Notes: generated from the sequence alone by a model not told the origin. Positions 35,957-45,336 are shown, numbered from the stretch's first letter. The stretch is 64,000 nt of DNA from an uncultured Rhizobium sp. (GCA_945952045.1 CAMFHE010000011.1:1-64000); one strand, 5' to 3'. Made by a program: numbers and translations.

Positions 35957-36738
35957 GGCGTCCGCTCCGTCATGCGCATGTGCCAGCCGGTGATCCGCCA
36001 GCGGGCGAGGTTGATCAGGGCATTCAGCACGACGCCGTTGAAGGCGCAGACAAACATCAGCGCATAGACCTCGGGAATGCGGGTGGCGAAGGCCTTGCGG
36101 ATCAGCATGAAGCCGAGCCCGTCGCGGCCGGCCAGCATTTCGGCGACGACGACGGCGATCAGGCTGATCGTCGCGGCATAACGAATGCCGGCGAAGATCT
36201 CCGGCCAGGCGGCAGGCAGCTTGATCCTGAACAGAATGTCGCGTTCCGACAGGCCGAGCATTCGGCCGGTCTTGATCTCGACATCGCCGACCGCCGCAAG
36301 GGCTGCGGCGCCGTTGAGATAGGGCGGCCAGATGGTCACCAGAATGATGACGAAGGCATAAAGCTTGAAGCCGAGGCCGAGCATGAACACCGCCATCGGC
36401 ACCAGGGCGGCCGGCGGGATCGGCTGGACGATGGCGGCAATCGGCCGGAAGGCGCTGCGGAAAGCCGGCACCATCTCGCCGAGCAAGGCAAGGCCGATGC
36501 CGATCAGCGACGAGCCGACAATGCCGACCAGTGCGCGGCCCAGCGTCAGCGAATTGCCGGCCAGCAACTCGCCGGAGAGCAGCATCGACCAGAAGCCGGC
36601 GGCGATATCCGGGATCGGCGGAAAATACTTGCGCGGCACCAGTTCCAGCATGGCGACGCCCTGCCAGACGGCAAGGATCAGCGCCAGCGAGACCAGCGAC
36701 CGGAAACGGAGAATCCAGCGTTCCAGCGCCATGGTCAT
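35953..36738 (-). CDS. ABC permease, SsuC/TauC type (first)
   Basis: A 261-residue permease with six helices and the EAA-loop sequence LSERDILFRIKLPAAWPEIF. It overlaps both its neighbours by four bases (ATPase upstream, second permease downstream), so all three genes are translationally coupled. It probably pairs with the product of 35189-35956. Confidence 0.88.
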   Translation of the reverse strand: MTMALERWILRFRSLVSLALILAVWQGVAMLELVPRKYFPPIPDIAAGFWSMLLSGELLAGNSLTLGRALVGIVGSSLIGIGLALLGEMVPAFRSAFRPIAAIVQPIPPAALVPMAVFMLGLGFKLYAFVIILVTIWPPYLNGAAALAAVGDVEIKTGRMLGLSERDILFRIKLPAAWPEIFAGIRYAATISLIAVVVAEMLAGRDGLGFMLIRKAFATRIPEVYALMFVCAFNGVVLNALINLARWRITGWHMRMTERTP

Positions 36739-37535
36739 GCCTTTTCGGCAAGCGGCGTTTCGGCGCGGAAGCGACGGATCGCCGCCATCACGTCATGGCG
36801 GATCTCAAGGAAGCGCGGGTCTTCGCGGGTGGTGATCTGGTCGCGACGGTCGCCGAGATCGACGACGATGTCGTGATCGACGCGGGTCGGGCGGCGGGTC
36901 AGCACCACCACCCGGTCGGCCATGTAGACGGCCTCGTCGACGTCATGGGTGACGAGGATGCAGGTCTGCTGAAAGCGTTCGGCCAGTTCCAGCAGCAGAT
37001 CCTGCATGTCGGCGCGGGTCTGGGCATCGACGGCGGCGAGCGGCTCATCGAGCAGCAAAAGCTCGCTTTCGGAGGCGAGGCCGCGGGCAATCGCCACGCG
37101 CTGCTGCATTCCGCCGGAAAGCTGCCAGGGATAGTGATCGGCAAAGCCATCGAGGCCGACGGCGGCCAGAAGCTCACGGCCCTTGGCGCGTTTTTCCGCC
37201 TTGCTAAGCGTGGTGTTGCGGATCATGCCGAAGACGACGTTTTCGAGGTTGGATTTCCAGGCAAACAGCGAGCGCGAATAATCCTGGAACACCACGGCGA
37301 TGCCGGCGGAGGGGCCGGTCAGCACCTTGCCCTTGAAGCTGACGGCCCCGCCATCCGGCTTCAGCAACCCGGCCAGCGCCATCAAAAGCGTGGTCTTGCC
37401 GCAGCCGGACGGGCCGACGATGGAGACGAACTCGCCCTTCTTCACCGAAAAACTGATGTCGTCGAGAATTCTCAGCGCCCCCGCGCCCGTTCCATAGGAT
37501 TTGGCCAGTCCCTTGGCGTCCAGCATGGTTTCCAT
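36735..37535 (-). CDS. ABC ATPase, SsuB/TauB type
   Basis: A 266-residue ABC ATPase. Walker A is VGPSGCGKTTLLMA, signature LSGGMQQRVAIARGL, Walker B LLLLDEPLAAVDAQ, and the H-loop VTHDVDEAVY. This is the nitrate/sulfonate/bicarbonate subgroup. The ATG at 37535 follows GAGGGG by six bases and lies right after a terminator, so an in-frame start 57 bases upstream inside that terminator is rejected. Confidence 0.92.
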   Translation of the reverse strand: METMLDAKGLAKSYGTGAGALRILDDISFSVKKGEFVSIVGPSGCGKTTLLMALAGLLKPDGGAVSFKGKVLTGPSAGIAVVFQDYSRSLFAWKSNLENVVFGMIRNTTLSKAEKRAKGRELLAAVGLDGFADHYPWQLSGGMQQRVAIARGLASESELLLLDEPLAAVDAQTRADMQDLLLELAERFQQTCILVTHDVDEAVYMADRVVVLTRRPTRVDHDIVVDLGDRRDQITTREDPRFLEIRHDVMAAIRRFRAETPLAEKA

Positions 37536-37548
37536 ATCCGTCCCCTCG

Positions 37549-37578
37549 AAAAAAAGAGGCCGGCGAGGATCGCCGGCC
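37549..37578 (-). terminator. Intra-operon rho-independent terminator
   Basis: On the minus strand GGCCGGCGA and TCGCCGGCC (37558-37566 and 37570-37578) form a nine-base stem with a three-base loop, followed by CTCTTTTTTT. It lies between the binding-protein stop (37589) and the ATPase start (37535). Read-through at such a terminator would give more binding protein than ATPase and permeases. Confidence 0.85.
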
Positions 37579-37588
37579 AATGGCTCGA

Positions 37589-38569
37589 TCACTGCGCCAG
37601 ATTGTCGACCATGTCGCCAGCCTGGACCGGGGCGGGGAGCATGCCGGTCTTGTGCATCGAGTCGAGAAGCTTCTGGACGTCGGCGGCCGAGATGGTCATC
37701 TCGGGGCGGACGATCGGAAGGTGGAAATTCTTGGCCGTTTCCGGCGTCAGGCCGAGGAACTCGACGGCTGCTGCCTCCTCTTTGGCGCGGTCGGCGAGCA
37801 TGGCGCGCCGCGCCTTGTCGGTGACGGCGGCGAAGATCTTCAGCGTTTCGCGATTGGCGGCGAGATAATCGTCGCCGGCGAAAACCACGTCGTTGATGAC
37901 GGGTTCCTTTTCATCGGCGATGATGCCTTGGGCAATGACCGTCGCGCCGATGGCATTGTTGCCGATGACGGAGGAATAGAAGGGATTGACGGTGCAGGCG
38001 GCGTCGATGCTGCCCTGTTCCAGCGCCGCTTCCTGCTGCGGGAAGGGAAGAATAACCGGCTGCACCTCCTCGAAGGCAATGCCGGCGGCGAGCAGATGGT
38101 CGCGCCAGGTCAGTTCGCAGAGGCCGCCATTGGCGTTGAAGGCGACCTTCTTACCCTTGACGTCGGCGAGCTTGGCAATGCCCGACGCCTTGGTGGCGAC
38201 CAGCCAGGAGAATTTCTTGTCCGGATCGACCTCATGCGCCAGCGCCAGCACCATCTTGACATTGATGCCGTTGAGGCGCGCATTGATCGGCGGCACCGGC
38301 GCGGAATAGCCGATATCGGCCTCGCCCGAGGCAATGGCGGCAACGACGGCCGGGCCGCCCTGCACTTCGGTCAGTTCGAGGTCGATGCCGGCCTTTTCGT
38401 AGTCGCCGGCCTTCTTGGCGGCCATGATCGGCAGCATGCTGTCGGCGAGCAGATAGGCGAATCGCAGCTTGGTGTTTTCCGCCCGCGCCGCCGTCGTCGA
38501 CAGGGCGGCGGCGAGGGCCGCACAAGTCAACGTTCCCAAAATCTTATTGAACATGTTAACTTTATGCAT
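37589..38569 (-). CDS. Periplasmic binding protein, NitT/TauT type
   Basis: A 326-residue binding protein of the NMT1/SsuA-like family. A signal peptide of about 29 residues ends in TAARA before ENTKLRFAYLLADSMLP; VKGKKVAFNANGG and ITASGEAD-like SGEADIGYSAPVP motifs follow. It would bind a sulfonate, sulfate ester or similar anion for the SsuBC-type transporter. The ATG at 38569 follows AAAGGGG. It is divergent from a MarR gene, and the promoter region has a palindrome overlapping TTGACA. Confidence 0.9.
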   Translation of the reverse strand: MHKVNMFNKILGTLTCAALAAALSTTAARAENTKLRFAYLLADSMLPIMAAKKAGDYEKAGIDLELTEVQGGPAVVAAIASGEADIGYSAPVPPINARLNGINVKMVLALAHEVDPDKKFSWLVATKASGIAKLADVKGKKVAFNANGGLCELTWRDHLLAAGIAFEEVQPVILPFPQQEAALEQGSIDAACTVNPFYSSVIGNNAIGATVIAQGIIADEKEPVINDVVFAGDDYLAANRETLKIFAAVTDKARRAMLADRAKEEAAAVEFLGLTPETAKNFHLPIVRPEMTISAADVQKLLDSMHKTGMLPAPVQAGDMVDNLAQ

Positions 38570-38655
38570 GGAGTTCCCCTTTTTGTATTTGGCTTGCGAT
38601 GACCGTCGCCTTCGTGGCAACAACCATCCCAGTGACCAAACATTCGGAAATATGC

Positions 38656-38668
38656 TTGATAATGTCAA
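38656..38668. promoter_or_regulatory. Palindrome over a TTGACA promoter box
   Basis: TTGATAATGTCAA is an inverted repeat (TTGA/TCAA) that on the minus strand reads TTGACATTATCAA, so it contains a consensus -35 box for the transporter operon. MarR-family repressors bind short palindromes over promoters, and a MarR gene starts just to the right. The -10 for this box is not clear (GAATGT at 17 bases). Confidence 0.35.
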
Positions 38669-38700
38669 ACAAAAAAATCGACGGACGAACCGAAAACGAC

Positions 38701-39165
38701 ATGGGGCCGACGCCGACGCCCTGGACGCCGCCGCGCGACATCCGCGACCTGTTTTCCTATCGCCTCGCCTATCTCGTACGGCTGAACGACCGCCATGCGC
38801 AGACGACGCTGGTCGAACGCTACGGCATGACGCTCGGCGAATGGCGCACGCTGGCGACGGTGAAATATCTCGGACGGCCGTCGCTGCGCATGGTCGCTCG
38901 CGCCACGCAGCAGGACGAAGGCCAGCTCAGCCGCTACGCCTCCAGCCTGATCAAGCGCGGCCTGCTTGAAAAGCGCCCCAGTGAAACCGACCAGCGCGTC
39001 ATCGAAATGACGCTGACGGCGCAGGGCGAGACGCTGCATGGCGAGGTCATGGATTTTGCCTGGCGCATGAACCAGGATCTGTTCACCGATCTCAGCGACG
39101 AGGAACAGGGCCAGCTTTTGAAGCTGATCGACAAGCTCTTCCAGTCGGTCATCGACATGACCTGA
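38701..39165 (+). CDS. MarR-family regulator
   Basis: A MarR family winged-helix regulator of 154 residues from this start. The recognition region is [20 protein letters not shown], the wing [14 protein letters not shown], and C-terminal helices make the dimer. In-frame ATGs also occur at 38599 and 38662; the first two give basic leaders unlike the family, and 38662 lies within the palindrome that appears to be its operator, so 38701 is preferred, but the choice is uncertain. It is divergent from the binding-protein gene of the sulfonate-type transporter and likely represses that operon in the absence of a ligand. Confidence 0.85.
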   Translation: MGPTPTPWTPPRDIRDLFSYRLAYLVRLNDRHAQTTLVERYGMTLGEWRTLATVKYLGRPSLRMVARATQQDEGQLSRYASSLIKRGLLEKRPSETDQRVIEMTLTAQGETLHGEVMDFAWRMNQDLFTDLSDEEQGQLLKLIDKLFQSVIDMT

Positions 39166-39248
39166 GTGCTGCTCGACGGAAACGTCGCCCGCGCTATACT
39201 TGCCCGGAAGCCGGGAAACCGACGCCTGGCAACAGACTGGAGACCACT

Positions 39249-39644
39249 ATGGATATCATCCGCGCGGGCACGCGCCCTTCCGCCAAAGGCCCGGCCGACT
39301 GGTTCACGGGCACGGTGCGCATCGACCCGTTGTTCAACCCGCATGACCCGGAACGCGTCCAGGGTGGCAGCGTCACTTTCGAGCCTGGCGCGCGCACCGC
39401 CTGGCATACCCATCCGCTCGGCCAGACGCTGATCGTCACCGCCGGCTTCGGCCGCGTGCAGCGCTGGGGCGGCCCGGTGGAGGAAATCCGCCCGGGCGAC
39501 GTCGTCTGGTTTCCACCAGGAGAAAAGCACTGGCACGGCGCCTCCCCGCAAACCGCCCTGACCCATATCGCGTTGCAGGAAGTCAAGGATGGCAAGGTCG
39601 TCGACTGGATGGAACACGTCTCCGACGATCAATATGGCGGATGA
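39249..39644 (+). CDS. Cupin-domain protein (QdoI/YhaK-like small cupin)
   Basis: A 131-residue single cupin. Motif 1 is [25 protein letters not shown] (metal histidines and glutamine at H-T-H...Q), and motif 2 [16 protein letters not shown] (last histidine). Such proteins are metal-dependent isomerases, dioxygenases or thiol-aldehyde carriers; the sequence is close to the carboxymuconolactone-associated cupin type. GGAG lies ten bases before the ATG. It stands alone downstream of the MarR gene by 84 bases and before the iron-transport operon. Confidence 0.88.
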   Translation: MDIIRAGTRPSAKGPADWFTGTVRIDPLFNPHDPERVQGGSVTFEPGARTAWHTHPLGQTLIVTAGFGRVQRWGGPVEEIRPGDVVWFPPGEKHWHGASPQTALTHIALQEVKDGKVVDWMEHVSDDQYGG

Positions 39645-39664
39645 GTGCACTCCCTGTCCGACTA

Positions 39665-39710
39665 TTGACCGGGGCGAGGTGCGGTAAAATAGAACCGTTT
39701 TAAATTACCG
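39665..39710 (+). promoter_or_regulatory. Candidate promoter and operator of the iron ABC operon
   Basis: TTGACC (39665-39670) followed by AT-rich TAAAATAG is a promoter-like sequence about 110 bases before the fbpA-like gene. A repeat CGGTAA (39682-39687) / TTACCG (39705-39710) flanks it. I could not match this to the RirA, Irr or Fur consensus that I remember, so the regulator is open. Confidence 0.3.
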
Positions 39711-39819
39711 GTGGCTTTTCAAGGCCTTGTGATCGGCTGCATCAAAATAGAAGTTGATTAGGTCGCTCAGGAAATCTATTGCTGCGCAAAACCTCGGGTG
39801 AACTGCCATGGAGACCATT

Positions 39820-40830
39820 ATGAAAATTTCCCTGACCCACTTGTCGGCGCTGGCGCTGGCGACATCGATCGTGACGACCGCCCTGCCGTCCTTCGCGCAG
39901 GAAGACGGCATCGTCGTCTACAACGCCCAGCATGAGAGCCTGGGTCGGGAATGGGTCGACGCCTTCACCAAGGAAACCGGCATCAAGGTAACCATCCGCC
40001 AGGGCGGCGACATGCAGTTCGCCAACCAGCTCATCCAGGAAGGCGAGGCTTCGCCCGCCGACGTGTTCCTCACCGAAAATTCGCCGGCGATGACGCTCGT
40101 CGATGACGCCGGCCTGTTCGCCCCGGTCGAGAAGGATACGCTGGACCAGGTTCCGGAACAGTATCGCCCGGCCGACGGCATGTGGACCGGCATCGCCGCC
40201 CGCTCCACCGTCTTCGTCTACGACAAGACCAAGCTGACCGAGGACAAGCTGCCGAAATCCATGGCCGATCTCGCCGATCCCGCCTGGAAGGGCCGTTGGG
40301 GCGCTTCGCCTGCCGGCGCGGATTTCCAGGCGATCGTCGCCGCCTATCTGCAGCTCAAGGGCAAGGACGCCACCAAGGCCTGGCTGACGGCGATGAAAGA
40401 GAACGTCACCCCCTACAAGGGCAACTCGACCGCGATGAAGGCCGTCAATGCCGGCGAAGTCGAGGGCGCGCTGATCTATCACTACTACTGGTTCGGCGAT
40501 CAGGCCAAGACCGGCGAAAACAGCAAGAACGTTGCCCTGCATTACTTCAGACACGAGGATCCGGGCGCCTTCGTTTCCGTTTCCGGCGGCGGCGTCATCA
40601 AGTCGAGCCAGCACATGAAGGAAGCCCAGGCCTTCCTGAAATTCGTCACCGGCAAGGCCGGCCAGGCAATCCTCAAGGACGGCACGTCGTTCGAATATGC
40701 GGTTTCCAAGGACGCCGCCTCCAGCGACAAGCTTGTGCCGCTCGCCGACCTGCATGCGCCCAAGGTCGAAGCCTCAACCCTCGACAGCAAGACGGTCGTC
40801 GAGCTGATGACGGAAGCGGGTCTTCTCTAA
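39820..40830 (+). CDS. fbpA: Periplasmic iron-binding protein, FbpA-like
   Basis: A 336-residue ferric-ion-binding protein of the FbpA/FutA type. The signal peptide ends in ALPSFAQ; the iron-binding tyrosines appear as IYHYYWFGD near residue 220, and VVYNAQHESLGREWVD starts the mature fold. It ferries Fe3+ across the periplasm to the FbpBC transporter. The ATG at 39820 follows GGAGACC; a second ATG at 39808 adds four residues. A terminator-like hairpin follows the gene. Confidence 0.9.
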   Translation: MKISLTHLSALALATSIVTTALPSFAQEDGIVVYNAQHESLGREWVDAFTKETGIKVTIRQGGDMQFANQLIQEGEASPADVFLTENSPAMTLVDDAGLFAPVEKDTLDQVPEQYRPADGMWTGIAARSTVFVYDKTKLTEDKLPKSMADLADPAWKGRWGASPAGADFQAIVAAYLQLKGKDATKAWLTAMKENVTPYKGNSTAMKAVNAGEVEGALIYHYYWFGDQAKTGENSKNVALHYFRHEDPGAFVSVSGGGVIKSSQHMKEAQAFLKFVTGKAGQAILKDGTSFEYAVSKDAASSDKLVPLADLHAPKVEASTLDSKTVVELMTEAGLL

Positions 40831-40907
40831 GCCCATCTGCCGCAGGCGTCGTGCCCTCGAAACTATTGCCTTTGGCTCAAGAAAACCGTAGGGCATGACG
40901 AATTCCG

Positions 40908-40937
40908 GCAACCGTCCGCGAGGGGCGGTTGCTTTTT
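40908..40937 (+). terminator. Attenuator between fbpA and fbpB
   Basis: GCAACCG (40908-40914) and CGGTTGC (40926-40932), with partial pairing inside, form a GC-rich stem followed by TTTTT. It should stop most transcription after fbpA and let a fraction pass to the permease genes. Confidence 0.85.
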
Positions 40938-40985
40938 CGTTTTCACGGCATGAAGGCAGCGGCCTTGTTGCAGGACAGCAGAAGC

Positions 40986-42548
40986 ATGGCATCCCGCGAG
41001 GCTTGGCCGGCGACGCCGAAACGGGCGCGGGCGACGACCCCGCATGCGCCGGTCACCCTGCTTGCCGCGCTGGTGGCTCTGTTCAGCCTCGTGCCCCTCG
41101 GTTTCATCGGCTGGGTGACCTATGATGTCGGCTGGGAAACGGTCAAAACCCTCGTCTTTCGCCCGCGCGTCGGCGAATTGATCGTCAATACGATCTGGCT
41201 GGAACTGCTGACCCTTCCGCTGTCGATCATGGTCGCGGTGACGCTGGCCTGGTTGACGGAGCGCACCGACCTGCCCTTCTCCCGCCTCTGGGCGTGGCTG
41301 GCGGTGACGCCGCTCGCCGTGCCCGCCTTCGTCCACAGCTATGCCTGGGTCAGCCTGCTGCCCGGCATGAAGGGCCTGTCGAGCGCGGTCTTTGTGGCCG
41401 TTCTCGCCTATTATCCCTTTCTCTATCTGCCGGTGGCGGCGGCTCTGCGTCGCCTCGATCCGGCGGTGGAGGATGCCGCCGCCTCGCTCGGCCTTGCGCC
41501 GGCGGCCGTGTTTTTCCGTGTCGTGCTGCCGCAACTGCGCATTCCGATCTGCGGCGGCGCGCTGCTGATCGCGCTGCATCTTCTGTCGGAATACGGGCTG
41601 TTCGCCATGATCCGCTTCGATACGCTGGCAACCGCCATCGTCGATCAGTTCCAGTCCTCCTATAACAGCCCGGCCGCCAATATGATCGGCGGCGTGCTCG
41701 TCGCCTGCTGCCTTCTGCTGCTCGGCATCGAAGTCCTGCTGCGCGGCAACGAACGCTACGCCCGCGTCGGATCGGGTGCAGCGCGTCCCGTCGATCGGCG
41801 ACGGCTCGGCCGCTGGACGCTGCCTTCGCTCATCCTGCCTGCCGTGATGGCGGCGCTGACGCTCGGCGTACCGCTGGTCACGCTCGGCCGCTGGCTCTGG
41901 TTCGGCGGCCTCGGCATCTGGGATGGCGAAGTGATGCGCGCGGTCGGCCAGACCATGGCGCTGGCGCTGGCCGGCGGCGTGCTGGCGACCATCGCCGCCA
42001 TTCCCATGGCCTGGCTTTCGGTGCGCGCGCCGGGGAAATTGCAGCGGGTTCTCGAGGCCTGCCATTATTATGTCGGCTCGCTGCCCGGCGTCGTCGTGGC
42101 CTTGGCGCTGGTGTCGATCACCGTGCGGCTGCTCCTGCCGCTCTACCAGACCTTCGCGACGCTGCTCGCCGCCTATGTGCTCCTCTTCCTGCCGCGCGCC
42201 ATGGTGGGTTTGCGCGCCAGCATCGCCCAGGCACCGGTGGAGCTGGAGCGTGCCGCAATGGCGCTGGGGCGTTCGCCGGCGCAGGCGGTGCGGCAGATCA
42301 CGCTCAGGCTCGCCGCCCCCGGGGCCGCCGCCAGCATCGCGCTGGTCGCGCTCGGCATCACCAACGAGCTGACCGCGACCCTGATGCTGTCGCCGAATGG
42401 CGTCGATACGCTGGCGACGCGTTTCTGGTCGCTGACCAGCGAGATCGACTATGTCGCCGCCGCCCCTTACGCGGTCATGATGGTGGTGCTGTCGCTACCG
42501 CTGACCCTCCTTCTCCATGCCCAATCGAAACGGACGGCCGGCCAATGA
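40986..42548 (+). CDS. fbpB: Iron ABC permease, FbpB-like
   Basis: A 520-residue double-length permease of the FbpB/FutB/ThiP type with about 12 helices in two homologous halves. EAA-type loops are seen at [20 protein letters not shown] and [20 protein letters not shown]. It is the channel of the ferric-ion importer. Start choice is uncertain: a TTG at 40929 lies inside the terminator stem and is rejected, ATG 40950 lacks a ribosome site, and ATG 40986 (MASREAW) follows AGGA by ten bases. Its stop overlaps the ATPase start by four bases. Confidence 0.85.
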   Translation: MASREAWPATPKRARATTPHAPVTLLAALVALFSLVPLGFIGWVTYDVGWETVKTLVFRPRVGELIVNTIWLELLTLPLSIMVAVTLAWLTERTDLPFSRLWAWLAVTPLAVPAFVHSYAWVSLLPGMKGLSSAVFVAVLAYYPFLYLPVAAALRRLDPAVEDAAASLGLAPAAVFFRVVLPQLRIPICGGALLIALHLLSEYGLFAMIRFDTLATAIVDQFQSSYNSPAANMIGGVLVACCLLLLGIEVLLRGNERYARVGSGAARPVDRRRLGRWTLPSLILPAVMAALTLGVPLVTLGRWLWFGGLGIWDGEVMRAVGQTMALALAGGVLATIAAIPMAWLSVRAPGKLQRVLEACHYYVGSLPGVVVALALVSITVRLLLPLYQTFATLLAAYVLLFLPRAMVGLRASIAQAPVELERAAMALGRSPAQAVRQITLRLAAPGAAASIALVALGITNELTATLMLSPNGVDTLATRFWSLTSEIDYVAAAPYAVMMVVLSLPLTLLLHAQSKRTAGQ

Positions 42549-43582
42549 CGCTGCTCGACATCGAAAGCATCAGCAAACGCTACGGCCCGGTCAAGGCGCT
42601 GGATAGCGTCAGCCTGGCCGTGCAGCCGGGCAGCCGCACGGCCATCGTCGGCCCCTCGGGTTCGGGCAAGACGACGCTGCTACGCATCATCGCCGGCTTC
42701 GAGTTTCCCGATAGCGGTCGCGTCAGCTTCGATGGCGCGCTGCTTGCCAATGGCCCGGTCGCCGTTCCAGCCCACAAGCGCGGCATCGGCATCGTCTCGC
42801 AGGACGGCGCGCTGTTTCCGCATCTGAGCGTCGCCGACAATATCGCCTTCGGTTTTGGCCGTGGCGCGCCCGACCGGACTAAACGCATTGCCGACCTCCT
42901 GGAAATGGTCGAGCTGGACGGCACGATGGCCACGCGTCGGCCGCACCAGCTTTCCGGCGGCCAGCAGCAGCGCGTGGCGCTGGCCCGCGCGCTCGGTCGC
43001 CGTCCACGCCTGATGCTGCTCGACGAGCCGTTTTCAGCCCTCGATACGGGCCTGCGCGAAAACATGCGTAAGGCGGTGGCCCGCGTGCTGCACGCCGCCG
43101 GCATCACCGCCATCCTCGTTACTCACGACCAGACGGAAGCGCTCTCCTTCGCCGACCAGGTGGCGGTGCTGCGCGAAGGAAAGCTGGTGCAGGCCGGCCC
43201 GCCGCAGACGCTCTACCGCCATCCGCGCGACCGCGAGACCGCACTGTTCCTCGGCGACGCCGTGCTACTGCCAGCCATCGTCAAGAACGGCTTTGCCGAA
43301 TGCGCGCTGGGACACATCGCCGTCGCGGGCGATCATGCCGGCAAGGCGGAAATCATGCTGCGGCCGGAACAGATCCGCGTCATCACCGATGCCGGCGAGC
43401 CGCGTTACGGCGGCCGGGTGGTCGATGTCCAGTTCGGCGGCGCGACCTGCACGGTCGCCGTGGCGCTCGCCGCCGTGGCGCTGCCGCCGATCATGATCAA
43501 GACGTCGAGCGTCGCCCTTCCCGCCCCCGGCGATCTCGTGCGCCTCGACGTCGCCGGCTCGGCGCATGTCTTCAGCCGCTAA
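42545..43582 (+). CDS. fbpC: Iron ABC ATPase, FbpC-like
   Basis: A 345-residue ABC ATPase with Walker [14 protein letters not shown], signature [16 protein letters not shown], Walker [13 protein letters not shown] and a C-terminal TOBE-like regulatory domain after residue 240 ([12 protein letters not shown]). It completes the FbpABC iron importer. The ATG overlaps the permease stop. Its stop overlaps that of the convergent DedA gene by three bases. Confidence 0.92.
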   Translation: MTLLDIESISKRYGPVKALDSVSLAVQPGSRTAIVGPSGSGKTTLLRIIAGFEFPDSGRVSFDGALLANGPVAVPAHKRGIGIVSQDGALFPHLSVADNIAFGFGRGAPDRTKRIADLLEMVELDGTMATRRPHQLSGGQQQRVALARALGRRPRLMLLDEPFSALDTGLRENMRKAVARVLHAAGITAILVTHDQTEALSFADQVAVLREGKLVQAGPPQTLYRHPRDRETALFLGDAVLLPAIVKNGFAECALGHIAVAGDHAGKAEIMLRPEQIRVITDAGEPRYGGRVVDVQFGGATCTVAVALAAVALPPIMIKTSSVALPAPGDLVRLDVAGSAHVFSR

Positions 43583-44148
43583 CCCTCCACAGGGCGCATC
43601 TTGCGTCGAACGATAAGCGCAAGCACGATAACGGCGGCAAGGCCGAAGCCGATAGCGACCAGCAGATGCTGATGCAGCCGCAGCCGCCCCAGAATTTGCT
43701 CGACGGCGCTGCCGAAAACATAACCGACGGCCGTAATCGAGATACCCCAGCAGATTGCCGCAAGCAGGTTGATCGCCAGGAAACGCTTGTTGGACACGTT
43801 CGACAGGCCGATGGCCACCGGGCTGATCGTACGGATGCCGTAAATGAAACGGAAGGCGAAGATGAAGGCGTTCGGATAGGTTTCCAGCCACGACGTCACC
43901 CGGCTCATGGCCGGAGCAGACGTGAAGCGGCGCACGACGGCGAGGCGGCTGGCATAGCGCCCCGCCAGGAAAAGCACCTGGTCGGCAAAGAAGGAACCGC
44001 AGGCCGCCGCCAGCGCCACCTGCCAATAGACGATCAGTTGACGATGGGCGAGCACACCGCCGAGAAAGGCCGCTGTCTCACCCTCGAAGGCTGCGCCGAA
44101 GAAGACGCCGACAGCGCCGTATTGCGTCAGGAGATCGGCAAAGGTCAT
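43579..44148 (-). CDS. DedA-family membrane protein
   Basis: A 189-residue DedA/VTT-domain protein. The conserved GAAFEGETAAFLGGVLAH and FRFIYGIRTISPVAIGLS segments with the arginines needed for function are present, and four to five membrane helices follow. DedA proteins are now linked to flipping of undecaprenyl phosphate or phosphatidylethanolamine. The gene is monocistronic and convergent with fbpC, overlapping its last bases, and is divergent from the flavin monooxygenase gene over 128 bases. Confidence 0.9.
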   Translation of the reverse strand: MTFADLLTQYGAVGVFFGAAFEGETAAFLGGVLAHRQLIVYWQVALAAACGSFFADQVLFLAGRYASRLAVVRRFTSAPAMSRVTSWLETYPNAFIFAFRFIYGIRTISPVAIGLSNVSNKRFLAINLLAAICWGISITAVGYVFGSAVEQILGRLRLHQHLLVAIGFGLAAVIVLALIVRRKMRPVEG

Positions 44149-44276
44149 GTTTGAAGATCCTTATTCCGCGCCGTTTTCCGAACAGACCGTTCACCGGTCT
44201 TTTCCATACGCGCAGCACTCGCCATGTTATGTCCAACGCTTAAATGCTTATCCGGCACGTTTCGAGGTGACCATTG

Positions 44277-45299
44277 ATGAAAAAAATCGGATTTCTGTCC
44301 TTTGGGCATTGGACGCCCTCCCCGCAATCCGGCACGCGCTCGGCAGCCGATACGCTGCTGCAATCCATCGACCTCGCGGTTGCGGCCGAAGAGCTCGGCG
44401 TCGACGGCGCCTATTTCCGGGTGCATCACTTCGCCCGGCAGCTCGCCTCGCCCTTCCCGCTGCTGGCGGCCGTCGGCGCGCGCACCAGCCGTATCGAGAT
44501 CGGCACCGGCGTCATCGACATGCGCTATGAAAACCCGCTCTATATGGCCGAAGACGCGGGCGCCGCCGATGTGATCTCGCGCGGACGCCTGCAGCTTGGC
44601 ATCAGCCGCGGCTCGCCGGAACAGGTGATCGATGGCTGGCGCTATTTCGGCTATGCGCCGCAGGAAGGCCAGACCGACGCCGACATGGGCCGGCAGAAGG
44701 CGGAGATCTTCCTCGACGTTCTCAAGGGCGAAGGTTTCGCCCAGCCGAACCCGCGGCCGATGTTCCCCAATCCTCCGGGCCTTTTGCGTCTGGAGCCGCA
44801 TTCCGAAGGCTTGCGCGAGCGCATCTGGTGGGGCGCAGGCTCCAACGCCACCGCCGTCTGGGCGGCCAAGCTCGGCATGAACCTGCAAAGCTCGACCTTG
44901 AAGGATGACGAGACCGGCGAAGCCTTCCACATCCAGCAGGCCAAGCAGATCCGCGCCTATCGTCAGGCCTGGGCGGAAGCCGGGCATACGCGCACCCCAC
45001 GCGTCTCGGTCAGCCGCAGCATCTTCGCGCTGGTCAATGACATGGACCGCGCCTATTTCGGTCGTGGCGGCAAGGAAGAGGATTCGATCGGCTTCATCGA
45101 CGAAAACACCCGCGCCATCTTCGGCCGCAGCTATGCCGACGAGCCGGATCGGCTGATCGAGCAGTTGAAGAAGGACGAGGCGATTGCGGAAGCCGATACG
45201 CTGCTGCTCACCGTGCCCAACCAGCTCGGCGTCGATTACAACGCCCATGTGCTGGAAGCCATCCTGACCCATGTGGCGCCGGCCCTCGGCTGGCGCTGA
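44277..45299 (+). CDS. LLM-class flavin-dependent oxidoreductase
   Basis: A 340-residue luciferase-like monooxygenase family protein. It starts MKKIGFLSFGHWTP and shows LGVDGAYFRVHHFARQLASP, RIEIGTGVIDMRYENPLYMA and a late GLRERIWWGAGSNATAVWAA region that fit the bacterial luciferase fold with FMN or F420 cofactor. These enzymes oxidise diverse substrates with reduced flavin and oxygen; the substrate is not evident. GAGGTGACCATTG precedes the ATG. A strong hairpin follows the gene. Confidence 0.88.
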   Translation: MKKIGFLSFGHWTPSPQSGTRSAADTLLQSIDLAVAAEELGVDGAYFRVHHFARQLASPFPLLAAVGARTSRIEIGTGVIDMRYENPLYMAEDAGAADVISRGRLQLGISRGSPEQVIDGWRYFGYAPQEGQTDADMGRQKAEIFLDVLKGEGFAQPNPRPMFPNPPGLLRLEPHSEGLRERIWWGAGSNATAVWAAKLGMNLQSSTLKDDETGEAFHIQQAKQIRAYRQAWAEAGHTRTPRVSVSRSIFALVNDMDRAYFGRGGKEEDSIGFIDENTRAIFGRSYADEPDRLIEQLKKDEAIAEADTLLLTVPNQLGVDYNAHVLEAILTHVAPALGWR

Positions 45300-45308
45300 C
45301 CGCGTGAA

Positions 45309-45336
45309 GGCGGGTGGGGATGCATCTCCGCCCGCC
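45309..45336. terminator. Hairpin between convergent genes
   Basis: GGCGGGTGGGGAT (45309-45321) pairs with ATCTCCGCCCGCC (45324-45336), thirteen positions including two G-T pairs. It lies ten bases after the stop of the flavin monooxygenase and before the end of the convergent cyclase gene. There is only a short T-run (GGTTTC), so termination may be partial. Confidence 0.6.

Noticed and set aside
40929-40985. TTG or early ATG start for fbpB
   Set aside because: These codons lie within or just after the terminator hairpin; ATG 40986 has AGGA in front.
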